From: Astropecten irregularis
Taxonomy: Eukaryota; Echinodermata; Asteroidea; Paxillosida; Astropectinidae
Length of the DNA stretch: 64,000 nt
Assembly: GCA_963971285.1 (NCBI GenBank)
Contig: OZ020248.1
Span: 25,719,764-25,783,763 of the forward strand
Direction of reading: 5' to 3'
The notes under the pieces are model-generated. The model did no database searches, had not been told where the DNA came from, and saw nothing but the letters and a program-made list of their open reading frames with translations. This document shows positions 51,401 through 60,201 of the stretch, in pieces. The position numbers and the translations under genes were made by a program. Each line of letters starts with the position of its first letter. The first letter of the stretch is position 1.

Positions 51401-52934
51401 CATGTGCAGTAATATTCTTGCATTATTATGCTTGTCGTATTTTACAGGTGGAAAATGACATAGTCTCTGGATTGAAGTACGTGCAGACATCGTACAAGTC
51501 ACTCATCAAATGTAAGAACCGTTTGAAAACGATTTGTACAAAATTAAAAAAATTGCTAGATAAGCCAAATCATAAAAAAGACACATCAGGCAAAACTAGC
51601 CTTAAAAAAAACCGTAATATCATACTTTGGTAGCATACCAAAACAGAAATCTTCACAGATTTACCTATAACTTAGAGGGTATAAAGATAGTGATGGTAGA
51701 AACATACAGTTAAAAACATATTTTGCCTAAAATGCTGTATTTCTCCAGAAAAGAGTCAAACCATTTGACCAAATACGAATTTGATCTTCGGAAGATCCAA
51801 AATCCTGTGAAAAGATTATTTAAAAAATACCGTGGGCATTTTTCACTGTTTTCTCAACAAAAAAACATTGCAAATGATTCTGCATTTCTTTGACAAAAAC
51901 CAAATTATGAAATTACCTTTAAAAACTGTTGGAGAAATATCTTCAGATTTTGTTTGAAAATGTGTGAGTTTGATTTACAAGGAAATCTGCCTATATGAAT
52001 TTCATTAGTTTTTTTAAAGCCCAACTCAAAAGGTCGGAATGGTATTTTGAGTTTTTGTTTTTTTCAGGCAGGATATGGACTCAGGAATACACAAAAGTTC
52101 TTTTTTGACTCTAAGTATTCCACTGGATACACTCTTTAGAGGAGTTTTCATTCTCCCCTCAATTTGCCCAAAATCCGAAAAGCGCGAGGAGTGAGTTTGT
52201 AAACATGATGACGTCATTCTGGGACTTCCAACATTCACACTGATATGGTGTTCCATTTGTGCCGTCAACGCGTCACATTTTTTTGCCGTCACATTTGTTT
52301 TTTGGCGTCGCATTTTTTTTGGGCGATGAGCAGTTTCCAGCAGTTTATTACTTGTATCAATTTGTATTGTATTACATGTATTGTAAATGCGACTCCAAAA
52401 ACCCCCCCCAAAAAACAAACAAACAAATGCGACACGTTGACTGCACAAATGGAACACCATATCAGTGTGAATGTAGCAAGTCCCAGAATGACGTCATCTT
52501 GTTTACAAACTCACTCCTCGCGCTTTTCGGATTTCGGGCAAAGTGGGGGGAGAATGAAAACTCCTCTAAAGAGTGTATCCAGTAGAATACTTGTCAAAAA
52601 AAGAACTTCTGTGTATTCCTGAGTCCATATCCTACCAGACAATACAACAACTCAAAATACCATTCCGACCTTTTGAGTTGGGCTTTAAATGAAAATAATT
52701 GAAAAGATTTGAATGTTTGTTTTTTGTTTGGTTGAAGGTGATACATCCTCCTACATGTTGGGAAGCTACGGCCCGAAGAAGGAACTGCAGGTCTTCACGG
52801 CCCCCGTGGAAGAGTTCTCCAAGGGCATGCTGGCCCGCGGTCACTACACCGTCCACAGCAAGTTCATGGACGACGATGGCCGAGACTTCCTGAGCTGGGA
52901 ATGGGCGTTTGACCTCAAGAAAGACTGGGAGTAG
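48462..52934 (+). CDS. Rho GDP-dissociation inhibitor, tandem copy 2, five coding exons
   Basis: Same role as its neighbour at 27985: a cytosolic inhibitor of GDP release and a membrane extractor for Rho-family GTPases. Exons: 48462-48642, 49364-49447, 50108-50184, 51448-51511, 52738-52934 (TAG); intron phases 1, 1, 0, 1 and positions match copy 1, so the two arose by gene duplication. 200 residues. N-terminal arm KAPAPKTLKEIQEMDKDDESLAKYKKSLL (Asp42 corresponds to human Asp45); core VLDLTG, KEGVVYKARLTFLVENDIVSGLKY, SSYMLGSYGPKKELQVF, LSWEWAFDLKKDWE. Compared with copy 1 the PPAQK motif is APAPK and the strand before VENDIV has Leu where copy 1 has Arg. The ATG follows an acceptor (AAATTGCAG|AACCC at 48449/48450), so a non-coding upstream exon exists. 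Intron 3 holds the satellite; intron 4 holds a 677-bp inverted repeat. Confidence 0.95.
49531..49886 (-). repeat. TTAA MITE, subfamily b, RhoGDI-2 intron 2
   Basis: CTTAAAGGTATAATACATGATTGG on the left and TACCAACCCTGTACTGTACC then TTTA on the right; reverse orientation, like 38046. Confidence 0.8.
50205..51045 (+). repeat. 114-bp satellite, more than seven tandem units, RhoGDI-2 intron 3
   Basis: GGCTCTACAGTCCT recurs at about 50218, 50338, 50452, 50566, 50679, 50793, 50908 and 51022, a period close to 114 bp. Units contain CAAAATACCACACTGTGCAG, TATCCCTATGGCACATTCTT and TTGGGCCATCAAGCCC. It reads open for 208 codons because 114 is a multiple of 3. The reverse complement forms the array at 17846. 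Confidence 0.95.
51290..51412 (+). repeat. Dispersed repeat, 'GTGTGGTTATG...AAGCAGCT' family
   Basis: GTGTGGTTATGTGTGGTTTA, CCCCTGTGGAGATTGTGG and GTGTGGTATTAAGCAGCTC match 853-975 and 40475-40585. Confidence 0.7.
51606..51925 (+). repeat. TTAA MITE, internally deleted, RhoGDI-2 intron 4
   Basis: ATCATACTTTGGTAGCATACC at the left, interior AAGATAGTGATGGTAGAAAC, a deletion after TTTCTCAACAAAAAA, right end ACCAAATTATGAAATTACC. Confidence 0.7.
52013..52689. mobile_element. 677-bp inverted-repeat element with about 255-bp arms
   Basis: The outer 41 bp are perfect reverse complements (TTTAAAGCCCAACTCAAAAG at the left, CTTTTGAGTTGGGCTTTAAA at the right). Similarity continues inwards to about 52273 and 52430 with scattered changes (GGAATACACA, AGCGCGAGGAGTGAGTTTGT, ATGACGTCAT, ATGGTGTTCCATTTGTGC). 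The TTTAAA ends are themselves palindromic, so the target duplication is ambiguous. It ends 48 bp before the last RhoGDI-2 exon. Confidence 0.9.
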
Positions 52935-52989
52935 GATTTGTTAGCTGGTCATCAGTCTCGTCGTTATTTGCTTTGCCAGAGGGGTACCG

Positions 52990-53880
52990 GTGCATTCTGT
53001 ATAGTCGGGGGGGGCCAGCGTGTCTTATTATTCTCCATCTGTTCTGTGAATTCTGTAGCCAGTTGGGATTTGAAATGTATGTGCTACATTACGTCCGTGG
53101 CTACAGAATGGACATGATTGCCATTGCCATAGTGCATTCATTGCATTGTGCGATCATTCTGCTGCATTCTATAGCCATTGTGTCATGTTCATGCAAAAGG
53201 CTCTGTGCATTCTGTAGCCTGTTTGAGTTGGATTTGAAATGTACAAGTGCTGTGTCCAATGGCTATAGAATGTACACGATTGCTAACCATAGTGCATCCA
53301 TTGCTATGTGCTGAAACATTGTGTGATCATTCTGTTGCATTCTATAGCCACTGTATCAGATGCAGGCAAAGGCTCTGTGCATTCTGTAGCCAGTTGGGAT
53401 TTGAATTGTATTTGTGCTACGTCCATGGCTACAGAATGGACATGATTACTATAACCATAGTGCATTCTGTGGCTATGTACTGAAACATTCTGGTGTACAT
53501 GTAATCATTCTGTGCTGAAAAATTTCTGGAGTTACCTTTCTGGTGCATTCTGTCAGACTTGTGTCATGCATGCAAAAGGCTCTGTACATTCTGTAGCCAG
53601 GGCAATTTTAAAATGTACATGTAGTAATTTTTTCCTGGCTTACATCCATGTGTGTCATGTATCCAAACCGCATTCCATAGCCACAGGCTGAAATGTTCTG
53701 TAACCATTGGTTTTTGCATTCTATAGCCGGCCAGTGATTGTCTGTCTTAAGGCAATGTTCATTCTGTAGCCAAGGAATTTGATTGCATTGTGCCTGTCAT
53801 TTGCATAAAATTTGTTGCCCGCAATTTACCACATATACATCCACACTCTGAAACATTCTGTAATCAGTCACTGGTGTAAT
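52990..53880 (+). repeat. Degenerate tandem repeat, about 160-210 bp units, after RhoGDI-2
   Basis: CATTCTGTAGCCAGTTGGGA or variants recur at about 53048, 53208, 53383 and 53592, with TGGCTACAGAATGGACATGA, CATTCTATAGCC and GCAAAGGCTCTGTGCATTC in each unit. It begins within 60 bp of the stop codon and may form part of the 3'UTR. Confidence 0.8.
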
Positions 53881-55757
53881 CTCACCACAGAATGTGTGAT
53901 GCACTAGGAGCAATCAAACGACCAATCAGCATGGAGTATCGTTGCTTCCCTTCCAGGGGGTAGAATAAGGCATAGAGTGATGCACATGCGGGTAAGAGGT
54001 TGTGACATCAGTTGCATTACATCCAGTAGCCACAACTTAGCCAATTTCAAAACTTTAGCAAATAATCTCCAGGGTACCAGTCGCAAGCGGTACAAATTGC
54101 AAATTTGGCTGGCGACCTTGTGTTTGCTAAGCAATTCTTGCCTGTGTTTATCAAATATCTTGCCTCAAGATTTGAAATTAGGGTCTCAATACCTGGCCCT
54201 GCTTACTCAAGGAAAATTAGAAGGAAAAACCGAAGAAGCTTTTTATTTGTCCCCAAGCATATTTCAAGGTTTCATTAAAGGAATTTCAGTTTATTTACTG
54301 TAACTAGGGATCGGTTTTTACAGGTTTAGTGTAGAATTTCCTGACGAGAGCCTATGGAATTTGCCCTAAGTAACTATGTAAGGCCGCAGATATATGTGTC
54401 ATTATTTTTGACTACAATAAATATTATATGCAAGTTAATGTGCTGACGAAATTAACCATCGGTCCTTCTTCCCAGAATGCATTGCTAGCTGGCCTAGTGA
54501 CAAGCGAACGAGTCTAGCTCAAGACCAATTTGAATAATGCCTAGTACTGCTTTTCAATATCTCAAGGTGTAGATTTATAGTCTGGTGCCTTCCTGTCATC
54601 CACACCCATTGTGAACTGTGTGTAGAAGTCCGGCATCTGTTGTGTATTATGCAAGACCTTGTCCCAAATCACACGACACAGTAAAGATGTCAGTATAGTC
54701 GGGGGACTTTTAAAGGCTGAATACTATTGGGACCATGTGAAGTCAATGTACTAGACATTATTCAAGTTCAACTACCGAGAACCTTATTGATGAGTGTGAA
54801 TAAAGCATGCTAAATTTTGATATATTGTTTGAAAGTTTTAAAGAAAAGCCGTCGAAAGGAAAACGTTTCACAAAGTTGATCAAAGAGCGTCAATCTCCAG
54901 CCATCTTAGTCTGGCTCCCATGTGTCTAAGCAGAAATTACCGTAGGAATTCTGTCACTACACCAAGGGTATCAGACTATTTTGTTTCGATACTCAGCGCG
55001 CACACTAGTAATCAAAGCATGCACATCCTGTGGTTGAATTTTTTTTTCAACGATGCTTTGTCGTTTACTTGTGAATTAAAAAAAAGTGAGATTAATCAAT
55101 TAAGGATCATATAATGAACTCATCATGGACAATAATCACCTATTGTTATTTTGATATGATCATTGTAGATTCTATGATATTATTGTTTTAATGATTGGAA
55201 CATTTTATATTAATTTCGTCCCTGATGAAATCGTGCACAAGCCTCAATTGTAGTGGCTCAAATTTTAATTGACGCCCTATATATAGGATATTTACACTGA
55301 TATTTTTGAAATAATTAATGTAGAATTTGTGCGACATTCAGATGTACTTATTATATAAACATACATTTTATGTTTAACTGTAAACAAAATCAAGCTGAGA
55401 CCAGTTCGATTACAATTGCCAAAAATATTGCTGGAAAATTATCAGTTTTTAGTCAGTATTTATCTCTGAAATTGCGGCCAGTTTCTTCTGATTGAGGCAA
55501 CAAGTAAACAAGTCATTTACATGTAATTACAAATTTGTTTAGGTTTATTGTAAACATCCATTTTTTATTGACCAAAATAGTATTAAATGAGTTTTCGTTT
55601 CCTTATCTTGCCATGTAGAAAAAACAACAACAACATAGGTTTATTTTTATTAATTTATATAGTCATAATTTAAAGGAAAAATTGTTTCTGTTTACCGTAC
55701 AAGGAGATTATTTAGGGATGTAAACGTGCACTTTTGTTAATGAGTATGGATATCATG
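53881..55757 (+). other. Downstream of RhoGDI-2, no gene seen
   Basis: Candidate poly(A) signals for RhoGDI-2: AATAAA near 54416 and at 54799-54804. A repeat module GGTACCAGTCGCAAGCGG at about 54073 relates to 22256. Confidence 0.4.
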
Positions 55758-56110
55758 TATTTTAAAGGTAATTTCATACTTTGGTTTTTGTCAAAGAAAT
55801 GCAGATTCATGGGCACAAATGTCAAAAAAAGATACAGCAACAGTCATTCTGTGAAATTCCCAGTCCAATACGGTGCCCACTATTTGAGAAAACAGCGGAA
55901 AAAAATGCTCACAGTATTTTCAAATCTATTTACAGGAGATTTGATCATCCTGAGGTCAAAACTGTTTTTGGTTATATCCGGAAAAGAGTTTACTCTTTCT
56001 AGATAAATACAGCATTTCTGGCAGAACAATTTTAATAGTATGTTTGGACCATCACCATCTTCATACCTTGTAAGATTTTGGTATGCTACCAAAGTATGAT
56101 AGTACCTATA
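55758..56110 (-). repeat. TTAA MITE, reverse orientation
   Basis: TTTTAAAGGTAATTTCATACTTTGG at the left; interior AGATTCATGGGCACAAATG and GATTTGATCATCCTGAGGTC; right TATGCTACCAAAGTATGATA. Confidence 0.75.
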
Positions 56111-56546
56111 AGTGTTTTAGGATTGTCTCGCCCTGTCATTCAAAATGAAGTACAGCTGTCTCCATTTGAAACCCCTAATAGAGGGTACCACATTGTGGTT
56201 TTGCTAACAATGAGCTTGAGCATAACTTCTGTGCTTGACCATAGGGCAGTTAGATTTATGTCTCAGACGCCACTAATGACATCTTCAAAACTTGTTCAGA
56301 GGAGGGCGGGTTGGGACAGTCGAATGAAGTGTGGAAATATTTTGATAGCCGTGTTACAACTCAGTTATATTTCTTGCCATGGTGTCTAGTTTTACCTTCC
56401 AAACCAGAGACCAATATTAATCGGTTTACTTCCACATTTTACATTCTTCCTCTGTTTATTTGTGCTTTTTTTACTAGAATATAAAAACATAGATGTTTCT
56501 TACAGCTTACAAAAGTGGGTCATTTTCAAAGCATCGCCCAACTGGC
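56111..56546 (+). other. Intergenic, nothing recognised
   Basis: No coding features. An open frame of 103 codons beginning at 56078 overlaps the MITE end and has no family resemblance. Confidence 0.35.
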
Positions 56547-56685
56547 AATAGCGTTCCACACTAATGACGTCACACCATATGCATGCATGCACACACATAC
56601 CCCCATTCACCACACGTTTGCATGGCCGGTTGCAATGTTTGTCTGAGGTTCGGTGCTATTTTTAGCGCATGTGCACAGCGCTATT
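56547..56685. repeat. AATAGCGCTCC MITE, third copy
   Basis: TIRs AATAGCGTTCCACACT and ATGTGCACAGCGCTATT with TAATGACGTCACA and GGTTGCAATGTTTGTCTGAG inside, as at 29285 and 38953. Confidence 0.8.
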
Positions 56686-59600
56686 ATGAACTTACTGTGT
56701 GATTTATATTTTGCAGAACTTCGTGTCCAAAAGTACTGAAAAAAGCATGCTAACTTTCAGGCAATGGATCGATGCAAAATTGTGCATCATTGGTATTAAA
56801 AAGTGCAAGCATACAGCTAGAATTTCATGCTCACTTGTGAAATACGTCCCTATCCTTCTGCAATTTTCTTGTTTTGCCGTAATTGGCTCAGAATATATTT
56901 TATATGAGCAATGCTTTGAAAAACTGTAAGCCCCTGAATTGGCTGTAATTTATATGCAAAAGATGCAGTATTATTACAAGTGTTCTGTTTAAAAGTGAGG
57001 GTACCTGGTACGGATGTATACATGCTGTTACAGTCATGTAGAGTAAATACGGGAAAAATATACATGAAGTTAATTGAAACTGTGAGTGGGTAATCATCAA
57101 TGATTGTATGTTCGTGTATATAAAAGCCACGTGGCCAAATACCGGTACAGATCATGAATTGAATTGGAAAAGAAAAAAGGATTGTAATATAAACGTGCAT
57201 AGTGTAAGTCTGTTGCTCTGGAAATATGAGAGTGGAAACAAAATACAGTGGAACCTTGTTAATTAGAGTTTCTTTGAACTTTACTGGAACTTTGCTGGAA
57301 CCTTGTTATAATAGGAACCTTGTATTCTCAGGAATGAGAACAATGGAGAACAAAGGATTGGGACCAACAATTGTTCTTGTTTTAGTAGAATGTTGTAGTA
57401 ACAATGCTCTTATTAACGAGGTTTCGATGTATACATTATAAAAAGTGTATATGGCAGATAAGAGCAGCTTAAAGAATGTAATGCGAACATGCATAGTTCA
57501 GTCTCGTTCCCATGGAAACATATATATAAAAGGCAGAAATGATGCATTTTACAAGTGGGAGTTAATGAGTTTTTGGCGCCATTTGTTCGGTGAGATTATT
57601 TCGGATTATGAATTATGGATAGGGGGGGCCTACTTTGAGTGTATTATTTACAAGCCGATTTATTGTTATTCCTCAAGCTATACTTCGCTGATACATTTCC
57701 AAACGACACAGTAATGTAGCCATTTTGTTTAGATAAAAGCATATAGCTAGTTTGATGTATGTTACTGTCTTTATATTATACAGGAGTTAGTTATATGAAG
57801 TCACTTCAACTACACACAGCATATGGGACACAAAGCTTTTTAATTAAATAGCATGCATTCTAATTATATAAATATCTGTTTGGGTGCATTGATGTGTAGC
57901 CAGCCAGTCCAGGACCTGCCAGAAAATTTAATTATGGACTTTTCAAATGAATAGGAGGGGAAAAAAAACAATTTGTTACAGAATTTATAGTCTTGCCAAA
58001 ATATAACCTGAGTATTATGTATGGGCCTTTGCTGTTGTAATTGGTGTGTTGTTGTTATTTTTGGTTTCATTTTTGTGTTTTGTGGCGTTATTTTTGGTCT
58101 GGTTTTTTTTTTGGGGGGTGGGTTCAGGTTTTTTTTTTGTTTTTTTTTGGTTTTTTATTTTTGTGCTTTGGGTTTTTTTGTTATGTCTGTTTTGTTTTTT
58201 CAGGTTGTTGTTGTTTTTTTTTTTTTTGGGGGGGGGGGGGGGGGTGGGTGTTTGTTTGTATTTTTTAAACACATCTCTGTTACAAATAGTTGAATATGCA
58301 CAATATTTTCCTGGGTGCTAGTGCAGAAATATTTTGAAAAGATGTAGTAGTTTGTTCTGTTCAATGTGTTGTATGTTGTTTGATATGCACTGCTTCTTTG
58401 AAAACTCTGTGGATATTGCGCTATAAAGTCACCATTATCATCAGCAACCTTTTCATTGTTTTTTTTTCACTGAAAAAGCTTGTTTCCCAAAGCTTTGGGC
58501 ATTTTATATTAATATTGGTGTGAAAATTTCATGATTGAGCCTGGGTAATGTTAACAAAGAGCTTAAAAGAAGGATGAGTTTTGTATGCTAATAGAATTCC
58601 CTAAAGTGCCATGTTTATATTTAAAATTGTGTCATGCATCATGTATGTGAAATCTTGACTCGCCTTTTTCTGTTTTTAGTCATTTTTGTACGTTAAAATG
58701 GAATCAACAAATGCATTTTACTCAATTCTTAAGAACCATAAATTATTAACAGTTTTATCTGATTAGCTAAAAACAAATGAGCAGTTTTTCTTGGTGATAG
58801 CATTTTGTTCGTGAATTCCCATTTTCTAAAAATATCAAAACTTTTATCAGAATCAAGATTTAATTATTTAAAAAATGCCCAGAATATGTTTTGTTAAAAA
58901 AGCCATATGTTTTAGTACGTTAATTAATTTTTTTGTACAACTGTGAAAAACATATGTTTTATTCTTTTAAAACATATTGTTTTTTTTTTAATTATCTCTT
59001 TGCAGACAAAGAAAAGGTGTAGGAATTGAAACAGTATTAAATACAAAGCTCTGCTCTTGCCAGAACCATTTAAAAAGAAATTATCGTAATGAAATTTGAA
59101 AGCGTAAATTTGGTGCCGTGCGAAAAACAATGATCAAAATTGTTGTACGTGAATTGTGAAGCAACCCATACGATCCTCTGATTTCATTGCTTATATAATT
59201 GTCCATTGTGATCAAGAATCATTCTATTGGGCAATAAATAAAGTGCTTTTTATTATTGAAAAAAGTGTCTTCCTTTTAAAAAGTTCTCATGCACATTATT
59301 TGTAATGGTGGAAATTGACAAACAGTAAGTATGAATAAATGCAGTAAAAACATGAATATGCTAATGAACAGAAATTGTGTTTCATTTTATTGTCTCATAA
59401 AAATTGCCATTTATTACTTTTTGTTACCTATACTGAATTTGACCTTAAATCAGCAGTATTTAATTTATTACAGGTTTTTTTTTTATTAAACTCAGGGATT
59501 TGGCCTTCATTTGGTTATTCATATTGAATTTATTGCTGTAAATTATTATTTATTAATTTTTTTTACTAGGAATTCGACCTAATTTTGGCAATATTAAATT

Positions 59601-59880
59601 TGTTGCTGCATGTTTTTTTGTTTTTGAACCTTTTTTCCCCAAATACAAGTATTTTTTATCCTATTTTTAGTATTTTTCAGTTCTAGTTTCTTTTCCTTGT
59701 CTTTTCAATATTATAGATTATAATAAATGATACATTAATTTTAAGTTGAATGCGAAATGTCACCAAAAAACAAACGCGGGTAGCCAGCATTTCTTCCCAA
59801 AAAATAAATTAATTTGTTGATCAGAACAGTATTTTGTGGATTTTTACTGCTGGTATGCCAGACCAGTGAAAAATTGACAC
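56686..59880 (+). other. Intergenic upstream of PDI, AT-rich; no gene seen
   Basis: 58030-58260 is a T/G low-complexity tract ending in a G run (58228-58242) able to form a G-quadruplex; open frames over it are artefacts. 58411-58432 (GATATTGCGCTATAAAGTCA) resembles a SINE tail. AATAAATAAAG at 59235-59245 looks like a polyadenylation signal, but no gene is attached to it. Confidence 0.45.
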
Positions 59881-59916
59881 GACCCTAGTATAAATGAGGT
59901 CATAGGTCACCGTGGA

Positions 59917-59935
59917 CCAATCAGCGAGCCCCACG
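59917..59935 (+). promoter_or_regulatory. ER stress response element (ERSE, CCAAT-N9-CCACG)
   Basis: CCAAT (59917-59921), nine bases CAGCGAGCC, then CCACG (59931-59935): a perfect match to the ERSE consensus bound by NF-Y plus ATF6/XBP1 in vertebrates. It lies 122 bp upstream of the PDI start codon, a sensible promoter distance. A reversed CCACG (CGTGG) also sits at 59911-59915. Confidence 0.85.
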
Positions 59936-60056
59936 GAACTCTGCAGGTTGTATATTACGCATGCTCAAATTACTATGGGTTCTCTTTGCCACGTTTGACG
60001 ATCGTCTGCGTTTGGGTGACTTCTCCTCAGTGTCCTCAAATTTTGTTCCCCTAAAA

Positions 60057-60201
60057 ATGAAGATTTCTCTGGTAATTTTCGCCGTCTTGGCCGTCGCTGC
60101 CTATGCAGCGGAGGTCACGGAGGAAGACAATGTATTCGTCTTGACTGATGATAATTTGCAGCCGTTTATTGATGACAATGAACACGTACTCGTCGAGTTT
60201 T
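60057..60201 (+). CDS. P4HB: Protein disulfide isomerase (PDIA1/P4HB-like), first coding exon only
   Basis: ER-lumen oxidoreductase; only residues 1-48 plus one base are in the window. MKISLVIFAVLAVAAYA is a clear signal peptide, with cleavage probably after YA. Then AEVTEEDNVFVLTDDNLQPFIDDNEHVLVEF opens the first thioredoxin domain, aligning with the family pattern VLxLxxxNF...LVEFYAPWCGHC (recalled). The exon ends TTT T|GTAAGT in phase 1, exactly before the Tyr of YAPWCGHC. The active-site exon was not found in 60202-64000, so intron 1 exceeds 3.8 kb. The start has A at -3. Another in-frame ATG at 59961 would add 32 residues ahead of the signal peptide and is unlikely. The ERSE upstream supports ER-stress control. 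PDIA1 versus another PDI subtype is not proven by this exon alone. Confidence 0.88.

Noticed and set aside
58015-58321. Several Phe/Cys-rich or Lys/Thr-rich open frames
   Set aside because: Low-complexity T/G tract read in all frames.
59961-60056. Upstream in-frame ATG of PDI
   Set aside because: It would put 32 non-conserved residues ahead of a proper signal peptide, and its context is poor compared with AAAAATGA at 60057.
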